Positions 15,301 to 22,770 of a stretch of 27,406 nt of DNA are shown here, one piece after another. The stretch is from positions 1 to 27,406 of the forward strand of contig RPFO01001014.1 of the NCBI GenBank assembly GCA_009746045.1, given 5' to 3'. How positions within the stretch are numbered: the first letter of the stretch is position 1; the number at the start of each line of letters is the position of its first letter. The DNA is from Mesostigma viride. Its lineage: Eukaryota; Streptophyta; Mesostigmatophyceae; Mesostigmatales; Mesostigmataceae. Below the pieces are notes generated by a model. It saw nothing but the letters and a program-made list of their open reading frames with translations. It did no database searches and was not told the origin of the DNA. Position numbers and translations under genes: made by a program.

Positions 15301-18242
15301 TGAACAAGTGTCCAGCCGCGGGCATCAAGACGGTCCACTTCGCCGAGATGGCGGGCAAGACCGACTCGATGGAAGCCCAGGTGGCTGCCATCAAGCATGG
15401 TGAGGAGGCGACGGCGCCCCCCAACCAATTCGAGACGGTGTACCGGGAGGACCCATTCTGGGCGCCCATGCCGGGTGACGTCGAGATCAACGCTGCGGAG
15501 GCTACCAAAGGCAAGCAGGCACGCAGCCCGCTTTCTTTTCAGCAGGCACCCATGTTGCCTGCCGGGCAGTTGCCCGCGTCCTTTTCCATGCCGCTGGCTG
15601 GGGTGCAATCTGCTTTTGAGCATGCGAACCCTGCTGGGCTGGAGCAGCGTAGGCGATTGGCGCCTGTGTACCCAATGCCGTTCATTGTGGACGTACCCAT
15701 GTTTTCAGCACGGCAGGTGGTCGACACCTTCGGGCAGAAGGGGGTTGAGTGGCTGGGGTCGGTTGTGTCCGAGATCCAGTTGTTCGCAGATGGGCATGAT
15801 GTGCGCACCTTGCGCAATTCTGAGTCCGTCACCTACGGGCGCCAGCCGGTAGAAGCCGCAGTGCCCGTGGTGCAAGCGGGAGTGGTCAGCACAAGTAGCC
15901 AGCAGCGCACTAGTGCAGTCCCCCAGGTTCCCACGGTGGTTCCATACCCCAATGGTGAGCCGTCCATGGCGTTCCAAGCAGTTGGAGCCTGTGGAGATGT
16001 ATGGAGCGACATGGTGACATGTCCGTTGGTTGGCGCAGTCAAGCTTGATAGCGGTGCTCAGCCGCTAGTCATCAGCACGGACTTGGCCACCATGCTGAAC
16101 CTGACCTACGAGAACGGTGGCTTAGTGGAAAGCCCCGTGTCTGTGTCAGGTTGGCAGGGTCCGGCTAGTAAGCCGTACGCTATGACGGCGGTTAAAGTCA
16201 ACGTGATTTTCAATCCGTTGCGCGCCTCTAGCATGACCACCGTGTCCGCGTATGCGCTGGTGGTCAACAAGTGTGGATATTCCGCACTACTCGGGGTGGA
16301 TGTCCTTGCTCGCGCCATGGTTCAGGTGGACTATAGGGCGGAGGAGGCATCTTACATCCCTGATTGGGATGGGGCTGGCCTGAAGCGGGCCAGCGTGCCG
16401 GTCTCATGCTTCAGTTCTTCAGCCGGGGCTGCACGCCTCAACCCTTCCGCGGCTGCGGGCGTGGTGGAGGTCAGCATGGTGGAGGTACGGGCGGCGGGCT
16501 CATCGGCGTGGGACAAGCATCGGACGGTGCTGCCCCAGCCAACGGCGAGCATTGCCAAGATGCGCACGCAGTGGTCGCTGGATGCTGTGACGTCCACGCG
16601 GCAGCTGGCTATGCGCAAGCGGGTAACTGAAGCCGTCATCACCATTCCTCAGATGGCCAGCCATGGCCTCACTTTGCTGCAACCGGGTGTCTCGGAGGCC
16701 CAAGGTAATTTTTCTGCTGCAATCTTACCGCAGGCCCCTGATTTTGCCAAGGGTGCGGTAGTGTTGGAACTGTTTGCGGGGATCGGAGGGGGCATTGCAG
16801 GCTTTTTGGCCGCAGGCGGCGTGTGCCGTAAACTCATCGCGGTAGAGCCATCGCACAAGGCGCGTCAGGTGTACTTCAGTCACTGTGGCGTGTTGTCGCG
16901 AGAGTATCCCGCGCAGTTTCCGCCATCAGCATGGCGTGACCCGTTTGGGGAATGTCCTCAAGATATCCGAGCCATCGGTGAGGTGCAGGTGCAGCAGTTG
17001 TTGCGCAGGCATCATGCCATCGACTTGGTAATTGCGGGTTGGGAGTGCCAGGGCCTGAGCCAGGCAGGGCAAGGGCGGGGGCTAGCCGATCCGCGTAGCG
17101 CGCTGTTCTGGGAACTGTTGCGTGTGGTGGGACTGTTGCAGTCGCGTCAGCCCCATCCGCCTGCGTATCTGTTTGAGAACGTTGTGGCGGGTGACAGCCC
17201 ACATCAGGCGGTGCGGGAGGACTGGGCTACAATCGTGGCACTCCTGGGGGAGCCCATCGTGTGTGACAACGCAGGGCTGGGTGGGCTCACGCATCGTTTG
17301 CGTGCCTATTGGACCAACGTGGCGTGTGCGACCGATGTGCAGGCGGTCTTGGGGGCCGTAGCAAGGCAGCATCCGAGTGTGTCTGCGGAGGTAGCATTGC
17401 CTTCCCACCTAGTCACGCAGAAGGTGGATAGCGAGGATCGCCCACCGTATGCACGCGTCAACCGGGTCGGGAGCCCCATGTGTGCACTGCCGACCCTGGT
17501 CAGTTACCAAGGGTCGACAGCATACCGTGATCGGGGTAAGGGTCTCGTTTGGGACACTACCACCGGTCTGTTGGTGCAGCCACCCGCAGAATTTCGTGAG
17601 GCCAGCATGGGTTTTCATGTCGGGGCCTCGGCGCTGCCGGGCGTGCTCGAGAGTGAGCGCTGGTCTTTGATAGGCCAGGCTATGTCGGTGTTGCAGGTCG
17701 GGTATGTGCTGCTTGCATCGGTTGCCGTGCGCCAGTCTGGGGGGGCGTCCCCAGCCAATCCGCCTCAGCAGGTTGAGGCGCGCGCAGCCAAACTGAAGCG
17801 CCCTGCAGCGACGGGGACTTCATCAGCATGGGGGTGGCGTCTGCGACAGGTGTGGACTATCATTCTCATGACCGCCCTGCTGACCAGCACCGTGCTGGCC
17901 GGCGAGCCCACGCTGCATCGGGTAATACACCGTGCGGCACGCGAGGCTCCGGCGGTGGGTGTCACACCAGGCGTGGCAGCCTTTTCCTTGTTCCACGACG
18001 ATGCGGCTAGGGCGCCGCATCTTGAGGCACATGCGGTAGCTGTGGGTGATCCCGCGGATACGCACCCCTGGGCTATTGGCGAACACCTTTCTGATGCGCA
18101 GCGCTCAGCCATGCTAAAGTGGCTAGGCACTGCAAGGGGGGCCTTCGCTTTCACAAGTGATGAACTGGGGTGTTTCAATGGTGGGACCATGCGTGTTCCA
18201 TTGGACACTGACACCCTTTGTTCCGACGCCAGCATCGCCTGA
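15114..18242 (+). CDS. pol: outer pol, nucleocapsid knuckle, protease and methyltransferase
   Basis: This frame is open from 15114 (stop at 15111) and overlaps the gag end. It has the knuckle CFLCDKDGHLSREC at 15210-15251, then a second Cys/His cluster ending in WHLMNKC. Counting residues from the ATG at 15300, the aspartic protease has its active site DSGA at residues 250-253 (nt 16047-16058), with Ser in place of the commoner Thr, and LLGVDVL near 330-336. The C5-methyltransferase spans about 484-812, a hydrophobic segment lies at 851-867, and a linker then leads to reverse transcriptase. The frame ends at TGA 18240-18242 because a base appears to be missing from a C run at 18214-18216. The rest of RT is in the next two frames. 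Fusion of a DNA methyltransferase between protease and RT is unusual for Ty3/gypsy elements. Confidence 0.88.
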   Translation, partial: RRWRQQRRCRPDASWGGTSSQTGTRTDARKSGCFLCDKDGHLSRECPSRCTKPHGADTKWHLMNKCPAAGIKTVHFAEMAGKTDSMEAQVAAIKHGEEATAPPNQFETVYREDPFWAPMPGDVEINAAEATKGKQARSPLSFQQAPMLPAGQLPASFSMPLAGVQSAFEHANPAGLEQRRRLAPVYPMPFIVDVPMFSARQVVDTFGQKGVEWLGSVVSEIQLFADGHDVRTLRNSESVTYGRQPVEAAVPVVQAGVVSTSSQQRTSAVPQVPTVVPYPNGEPSMAFQAVGACGDVWSDMVTCPLVGAVKLDSGAQPLVISTDLATMLNLTYENGGLVESPVSVSGWQGPASKPYAMTAVKVNVIFNPLRASSMTTVSAYALVVNKCGYSALLGVDVLARAMVQVDYRAEEASYIPDWDGAGLKRASVPVSCFSSSAGAARLNPSAAAGVVEVSMVEVRAAGSSAWDKHRTVLPQPTASIAKMRTQWSLDAVTSTRQLAMRKRVTEAVITIPQMASHGLTLLQPGVSEAQGNFSAAILPQAPDFAKGAVVLELFAGIGGGIAGFLAAGGVCRKLIAVEPSHKARQVYFSHCGVLSREYPAQFPPSAWRDPFGECPQDIRAIGEVQVQQLLRRHHAIDLVIAGWECQGLSQAGQGRGLADPRSALFWELLRVVGLLQSRQPHPPAYLFENVVAGDSPHQAVREDWATIVALLGEPIVCDNAGLGGLTHRLRAYWTNVACATDVQAVLGAVARQHPSVSAEVALPSHLVTQKVDSEDRPPYARVNRVGSPMCALPTLVSYQGSTAYRDRGKGLVWDTTTGLLVQPPAEFREASMGFHVGASALPGVLESERWSLIGQAMSVLQVGYVLLASVAVRQSGGASPANPPQQVEARAAKLKRPAATGTSSAWGWRLRQVWTIILMTALLTSTVLAGEPTLHRVIHRAAREAPAVGVTPGVAAFSLFHDDAARAPHLEAHAVAVGDPADTHPWAIGEHLSDAQRSAMLKWLGTARGAFAFTSDELGCFNGGTMRVPLDTDTLCSDASIA
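16749..17735 (+). other. C5-cytosine DNA methyltransferase domain inside pol
   Basis: Motif I is LFAGIGGGIAGF (SAM binding). Motif IV is WECQGLSQAGQGRGLADPRS with the catalytic Cys583 (counted from 15300) and Glu in place of the usual Pro before it. Motif VI is ENV (626-628), motif VIII is THRLRAYWTN, and motif X is IGQAMSVLQVGYVLL with Gln where Asn is common. The ECQG and HRLRAYWTN variants resemble DNMT3/DRM-like rather than bacterial Dcm-like enzymes. All motifs needed for catalysis are present without interruption and the domain is of normal length, so the copy looks recently functional. Methyltransferases inside retrotransposon ORFs have been reported from charophytes and dinoflagellates (de Mendoza and colleagues, 2018), with proposed self-methylation of element DNA. 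Confidence 0.9.
17850..17900 (+). other. hydrophobic segment between methyltransferase and RT
   Basis: Residues 851-867 (VWTIILMTALLTSTVLA) form a 17-residue hydrophobic stretch after a basic region (WRLRQ) and before AGEP, which resembles a signal-anchor. It could be a membrane segment or merely a buried helix in a linker. Its position inside a polyprotein is unusual. Confidence 0.5.
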
Positions 18243-18580
18243 GTCAGGCCGAGTTGGATTTTGTAGCCGAGCAATGCAAGGAGTTAGAGGATGCCGGTAT
18301 CATCAGGCAATCTTCCTCCAGCTATGCCGCTGCCGTTGTCGTTGCGCCCAAGAAGGACGCTATCACCGGGGCATGGACGGGTATGCGCATGGCCACCGAT
18401 CTGCGGTTGCTGAATGCACACACACCCGTGGACCGTTACCCCATGCCACGTGTGGATGATGTCCTGGATAAGATATCTCCTCATGTGAAGTTTGTGTCCT
18501 CGCTGGACCTGCGTAGCGGCTTTCATCAGATCGCAGTTGCGCCGGAGGATCAGCGGAAGCTTGCATTCTGGGGGGCGGCA
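18212..18580 (+). CDS. pol: outer pol, reverse transcriptase N-terminal part
   Basis: This segment is read in a frame open from 18212 to 18700. It carries the RT entry motifs HRLSQAELDFV, GIIRQSSSSYA, VVVAPKKD, ATDLRLLN, YPMPRVDDVL and SLDLRSGFHQIAV. The third frame resumes at about 18574 with GGNLYEWVRMPFG, so the frame changes in a run of six G (18570-18575). The entry into this frame is at the C run 18214-18216. Both changes have the sign of one missing base. The apparent start codon of this frame (TTG at 18218) is not a real start. Confidence 0.88.
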
Positions 18581-21285
18581 ATTTGTATGAGTGGGTGCGC
18601 ATGCCCTTTGGGCACCGCAACGCTAGTGCTGTTTTCCAACGAGCTATGGACAAAGTGCTTGCAGGTCTTCCTTTCGCCGCTTGTTACATTGATGATGTAA
18701 TCGTCTTTAGCGCGACATTTGAGGAGCACCTGGCGCACTTGGAGCAGGTTCGCTTGGCTCTCGAGGAGCATAATATGCGGCTGCACCCTGAGAAGTGCAA
18801 GTTCGCCCAGCGGACCCTCTCATTCCTTGGTCATCAGATTGTGCCGGGTGGCCGGACGCCTGATGCCGCCAAGGTCGAATCCATTGTGCAGGCCGCCGTA
18901 CCCACGGATGTCTCAGGGGTGCGGGCGTATTTGGGTTTGGCTGGCTATTACCGAGGTTACATTGAGAACTTCAGCAGCAAGGTGAAGCCCTTGACCGAGT
19001 TACTCAAGAAGGGGTGCGTGTGGGCGTGGGGTCCCGCACAGCAACGCGCCATCGAGACAATCAAGCAGGAGCTCACGTCGGCCCCGATTCTGCGCGCCCC
19101 TGACTATGCTTTGCCGTTTGTGTTATATACCGACTGGTCCAAGGTAGGACTGGGTGCGGTCTTGGCGCAAAAGGATGGTGATGGGCGCGAGCACGTTATT
19201 GCTTATGCTAGTCGCAGCAACAACCCAGCGGAGAGCCGGTATTCTTCCTATGAGGGGGAGGCACTGGCTGTGGTGTGGGCCATCAAGCACTTTCGCCCGT
19301 ATTTAGTTGGGCGCGTGTTTACTCTGGTGACAGACCACCAGCCGCTTCAGTGGCTAATGACCAACACCAACCTGACGGGTAAGCTCGCCCGATGGGCCAT
19401 GATTATCCAGGAGTACCACATGACCATTGTGCATCGGGCCGGCAAGGACCATGTCAACGCCGATGTGCTATCCCGATACGCCATGCCTACCACTGTTGAC
19501 CACACTGGAGCCCGGGCCATGGGTGCCGAGGGCTCGTCGGGTTCTGTGGTCTTTGTGAACGCTGCTGGGTATGCGGCCGACGATGAGGAGGAGGCGTGGT
19601 GGCGCAGTGTCGAGTACTCTGTGGCGGACTTCGGCATCAGCGACGACCCGGTGCGGCCGTCGCCATTCACGCCATCCAAAGCTGTGTGCGCTATGGAAGA
19701 GGGTAGGTCTCTGTCCTTTGACATTGATCCTTCTCTGCAGCAGCTGATCGCTGTGCAGGCTCTCTTAGCGCGTAGCTCTCTTGCTGATTGCTACACCGCT
19801 GATATCTGGCTAGATGGTCGAGTTTTGGAGCAAGTGCAGGGTGCTGTCTTGACTCCTACTCCAGTCGATTGGACTCCTGCTCAGAAGGCGACGGAGTTGA
19901 ACAGGGTGCAGCACAGGGCTGCAACCTATGGTTGGGAAGATGGGGTTTTGTACAAGCTGTTGGGCAAGCGTAGGGTGGTCGTCCCACCGCCTGACAAGCG
20001 CGTTGCTATAGTGCAGGCGTACCACGAGCGGTATGGTCACTTGGGTGGCAATCGCACGCTCAGCCTCGTACGGACCAGCTATTGGTGGAATAACATGCGA
20101 CACACAGTGGCCCAGGTAGTGGCCAGCTGTGTCCCGTGTGCTCGAACCAAGGCTAACTTTAGCGCAGATCATGGTGCCAAGGAGCTGATGTCGCTTCCCA
20201 TCAAGGGCTTGTTTTATCGCTGGCACGTCGATCTGTGCGGGCCGTTTCAGGAGAGCCCTGACGGCAACCTCTATGTCATGGTATGCGTGGAGAGCTTTAG
20301 CAAATGGGTTGAGTTGATCCCCATTGCTGACAAGCATGCCGCTACCACAGCGAAGCATTTTGCAGACATCATCACCAGGTTTGGGGCTCCCGCGGAGGTA
20401 GTCACGGACCAGGGTGGTGAGTTCAGGGGTGAGTTCCAGGAGTTGCTGGATGGATGTCTTATTGATCACCGTCGCACTTCTCGGGAGCATCCTCAGGCCA
20501 ATGGTTTGGCTGAGAGATTGGTGCAGACCGTCAAGCAGGCGCTGCGCAAGTGGAGCCTGCAGGTGCCGGAGTCGGCCAGGTGGGATCGCGAGTTGGCATG
20601 GATTGCCATGGGTTATCGCATGTCTCCCCAGGAGTCTCTCGCTACCTTCTCCCCGTATTTCCTTCTGTTCGGGCGTAATCCTCTTTTGCCTACGGAGGCA
20701 CAGGTTGCGCACCCCGAACCCATGGCCTTCGACAACGCTCAGCAATTTTTGGTTGAGGTGCTGGCCAGGGCAGAGACTTTTAAGAAGGTCATGCCCATCG
20801 CGATGAACAACTTGTTCATTGCTCAGCACAGGGACTCCCTGCGTTACGCTCAGCGCCGGGGGGGCGCATACATGGCTCGCCAGCTGCGGTTTAGGCCAGG
20901 GCAGTATGTTTTCCTGCGCACTCAGCTGAAGCACACTTTGGATGTGGAGGCGGGGCCCACCATTTTGCGCATTGTGGCTATCAAACCATCGGGAGTGGCA
21001 ATTTTGGAGGGCGCCGACGGGAGCCGTACGACAGACAACCTCAGCAATCTCAGTCCCTGCTCACTGCCCAATTTGGTCCACGACCTCCAACCGCACACAT
21101 CTCGCCGAGTCAAGGACGCCCAGTGTCAGGTTTGTCACCGGGTCGATCAGGCGGAGTCCATGTTATTGTGTGATCAGTGTAACTGTGTTGGCACATGCAG
21201 TGCTTGCAGCCCGTGTCACCAGCATTCCGGAGGGGATTGGTTTGTCCAGTGTGCACCGCTGCGCAGTTTACCTCCCGCAGCTTGA
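18574..21285 (+). CDS. pol: outer pol, RT C-terminal part, RNase H, integrase, PHD-like finger
   Basis: Residues are counted from 18583. RT catalytic YIDD is at 18685-18696, followed by FLGHQIV and YLGLAGYYRGYI. RNase H spans about 180-300 with Asp184 (TDWSK), Glu224, Asp251 (TDHQPL) and Asp294 (NADVLSR). The integrase H2C2 finger is His481, His486, Cys516, Cys519. Core residues are Asp550 (WHVDLCGPF), Asp609 (VVTDQGGEF) and Glu644 (NGLAERL), giving a DD34E triad. The C-terminal SH3-like region includes FRPGQYVFLRT. The last 50 residues form a cysteine-rich PHD-like finger instead of a chromodomain. The ORF ends with TGA, 61 bp before the polypurine tract. No frame break is seen over these 2.7 kb. 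Confidence 0.93.
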   Translation, partial: GGNLYEWVRMPFGHRNASAVFQRAMDKVLAGLPFAACYIDDVIVFSATFEEHLAHLEQVRLALEEHNMRLHPEKCKFAQRTLSFLGHQIVPGGRTPDAAKVESIVQAAVPTDVSGVRAYLGLAGYYRGYIENFSSKVKPLTELLKKGCVWAWGPAQQRAIETIKQELTSAPILRAPDYALPFVLYTDWSKVGLGAVLAQKDGDGREHVIAYASRSNNPAESRYSSYEGEALAVVWAIKHFRPYLVGRVFTLVTDHQPLQWLMTNTNLTGKLARWAMIIQEYHMTIVHRAGKDHVNADVLSRYAMPTTVDHTGARAMGAEGSSGSVVFVNAAGYAADDEEEAWWRSVEYSVADFGISDDPVRPSPFTPSKAVCAMEEGRSLSFDIDPSLQQLIAVQALLARSSLADCYTADIWLDGRVLEQVQGAVLTPTPVDWTPAQKATELNRVQHRAATYGWEDGVLYKLLGKRRVVVPPPDKRVAIVQAYHERYGHLGGNRTLSLVRTSYWWNNMRHTVAQVVASCVPCARTKANFSADHGAKELMSLPIKGLFYRWHVDLCGPFQESPDGNLYVMVCVESFSKWVELIPIADKHAATTAKHFADIITRFGAPAEVVTDQGGEFRGEFQELLDGCLIDHRRTSREHPQANGLAERLVQTVKQALRKWSLQVPESARWDRELAWIAMGYRMSPQESLATFSPYFLLFGRNPLLPTEAQVAHPEPMAFDNAQQFLVEVLARAETFKKVMPIAMNNLFIAQHRDSLRYAQRRGGAYMARQLRFRPGQYVFLRTQLKHTLDVEAGPTILRIVAIKPSGVAILEGADGSRTTDNLSNLSPCSLPNLVHDLQPHTSRRVKDAQCQVCHRVDQAESMLLCDQCNCVGTCSACSPCHQHSGGDWFVQCAPLRSLPPAA
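21124..21252 (+). other. PHD-like zinc finger at integrase C-terminus
   Basis: The pattern is C-x2-C, then MLLCDQC, then GTCSACSPC, then GGDWFVQC (Cys848, 851, 863, 866, 872, 875, 890 of the segment). Spacing and the MLLCDQC and GGDWF signatures match PHD fingers, which bind histone H3 tails. Cys replaces the usual His in the third pair, and one of the last two Cys (normally in WFC) is Val, so metal binding may be altered. It occupies the place of the chromodomain in chromoviruses and could target integration (inference). Confidence 0.7.
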
Positions 21286-21346
21286 CTGCGGTCACCGCTG
21301 CCCTTGTCTTGGTACGATCGCTGTCTTCGTGATGGGGCCGGTCGCC

Positions 21347-21360
21347 AGCGAGGGGGGGAA
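21347..21360 (+). other. polypurine tract of outer element
   Basis: AGCGAGGGGGGGAA precedes repeat B1. The second copy of B begins with the same AATCA that follows this G run, so the B homology starts exactly at the expected plus-strand priming site. Confidence 0.7.
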
Positions 21361-21500
21361 TCATGGGACAGGTCCTCGCCCACCCCACAGGGCATGCAGT
21401 TAAGGCAGGCACATCAGCTCAGCTCATTTGGGTTTTACCAAATTAAGCTGAGTGCCAGCCGCCATGGTGGCGCCGGAGATTGTGGCACGCAGACGCGACA
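21359..21500 (+). repeat. repeat B, first copy (B1)
   Basis: About 142 bp, directly repeated at 22626-22766 with several one-base differences. It begins right after the G run of the polypurine tract and ends GCGACA. Two bases (GC) separate it from the TGTC start of the right repeat A, giving the 10-bp palindrome GACAGCTGTC at the junction. Inside it TGGCGCCGG resembles a primer-binding-site motif, but the position does not fit a standard LTR layout. Confidence 0.8.
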
Positions 21501-21502
21501 GC

Positions 21503-22625
21503 TGTCACGGACGCGCGCTATGTCATCCGGGCGCCCACTATGCACAAGACCGGTGACGTGCGCAAGGAATTTGTTTTCTACGCATTTTCGACAAAGGCTA
21601 GTGACCGGGGGGACACTAGCACTTGCAGCATAAGAGCGGACGAAAGTGTACGTGCACGCGCGCCGGGCCAGGCACAGCTGGGCGCGCAGCACTGACTTGA
21701 GCGGACGGCAGCACAAGTGTGCAGCGTCGAGAGGATCATACGCGTGTTAGTGGACAGCTGGAGCTGAAGCTGGACTGCTGGACTTCAACAGCGCCGAGGC
21801 TATTGACAGGCCAGGTGTCTTTGTGGTGTAGAATAGCGGGTCAACGTTATGAGGACTGGACAGAAAATGGAAAAGGACAATTTGCGGTGCGGAGCCAGAT
21901 CGCTGGAATGAATGCGAAATCGCTGGCAGCCCTAAAAGGGATTTCTTCTAGAAAGGAACGATTAGACGCAATGTTTGCTGGCCACTCACACGCAAGGTGT
22001 GAGCGTGCAGATTGTCTGAAGGATATTATGCTTCGACCTTGCTGACGTGACTCAATGTCGGACATTCCCAGGACAGAAATGCCGGAGCCTCTAGGAGATG
22101 AGATTCGGCAACAGGGTAGCAATTTAGATTTGTCGGGATGCCTTTCCGCTTTTTTGGCATGTGTGGTAGAAAGCCAGGACGGCAACTGGAATGCGGTTTC
22201 TATTGCATGGTTCAGGCAGCAAGATAGTTTTGGCATTCCTGGCTGACTGACAAGTGTGGCGTGTCTCATGCGTGTGGCATGACGAATGGTTTGGTTCATA
22301 GTCGAAGAGGACTCTCACGCAGCGTGTAGTCTCTTCGAGTCTCTGTTAGTGCCTTCGTGTTTCTCCCTTTCCTTGGGAGCAAGCCGGTAGCATGTCATGG
22401 AGCGCTGCCTAACTGCGGGCTCGTGAGCATGGAGTGCATCGATATTGAGACTATCACGTGTTTAATTGTATTAACTTTCTCAATAAATTCCGCATGTGCG
22501 GCTTCATATCAGACTGTGCAAAGTGTGTGTTGTGAAAGCATTATTCTATAGAAGGGGAGGCAATAAAGGTGGTTATCAGGCACGAGGGACTATTCTTGTC
22601 TCGGCTAGAGCCCCTCCTTCTTTTA
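21503..22625 (+). repeat. terminal repeat A, right copy of outer element
   Basis: 1123 bp, direct repeat of 425-1560. It shares the TGTCACGG start, the hairpin with CTCACAC/GTGTGAG arms and AATAAA at 22482-22487. It is enclosed by two copies of repeat B. The left copy, in contrast, is followed by the leader and lacks B entirely. Confidence 0.8.
22482..22487 (+). promoter_or_regulatory. AATAAA polyadenylation-type signal in repeat A (right)
   Basis: It matches the left copy and is followed by the same CCGCATGTGCGG palindrome. This position would end the element transcript within the right repeat A. Confidence 0.5.
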
Positions 22626-22766
22626 AATCAATGGGACAGGTCCTTCGCCACCCACAGGGCATGCAGTTAAAGGCAAGCACATCAGCTCAGCTCATTTGGT
22701 TTTACCAAATTAGCTGAGTGGCCAGCCGCCATGGTGGCGCCGGAGATTGTGGCAGCAGACGCGACA
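22626..22766 (+). repeat. repeat B, second copy (B2), right end of outer element
   Basis: 141 bp, direct repeat of 21359-21500. It joins the right repeat A without any internal sequence and ends GACA, the inverted match of the left TGTC end. Flanking DNA starts at GTGG 22767. Confidence 0.8.
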
Positions 22767-22770
22767 GTGG
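22767..22770. repeat. target-site duplication of outer element, right copy
   Basis: GTGG directly follows GACA and matches 421-424. Confidence 0.5.

Larger units (their letters stand above)
425..22766 (+). mobile_element. outer retrotransposon, Ty3/gypsy-type with methyltransferase and split direct repeats
   Basis: The element runs from TGTC at 425 to GACA at 22766, so its ends form a 4-bp inverted repeat with the usual TG...CA termini. GTGG flanks it on both sides (421-424 and 22767-22770), consistent with a 4-bp target duplication. The order of parts is repeat A, leader, Gag, CCHC knuckle, protease, C5-methyltransferase, reverse transcriptase, RNase H, integrase, PHD-like finger, polypurine tract, repeat B1, repeat A, repeat B2. 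About 10.7 kb remain once the nested element and one CAAAT copy are subtracted. The domain order PR-RT-RH-IN is that of Ty3/gypsy (Metaviridae-like) elements. Three single-base frame breaks and the nested insertion make this copy non-functional as written. The exact ends are inferred from repeat boundaries in a single copy. Confidence 0.8.

Noticed and set aside
18218-18700. Separate 160-codon gene starting at 18218
   Set aside because: It is the middle frame segment of the outer reverse transcriptase, continuous in homology with both neighbours.
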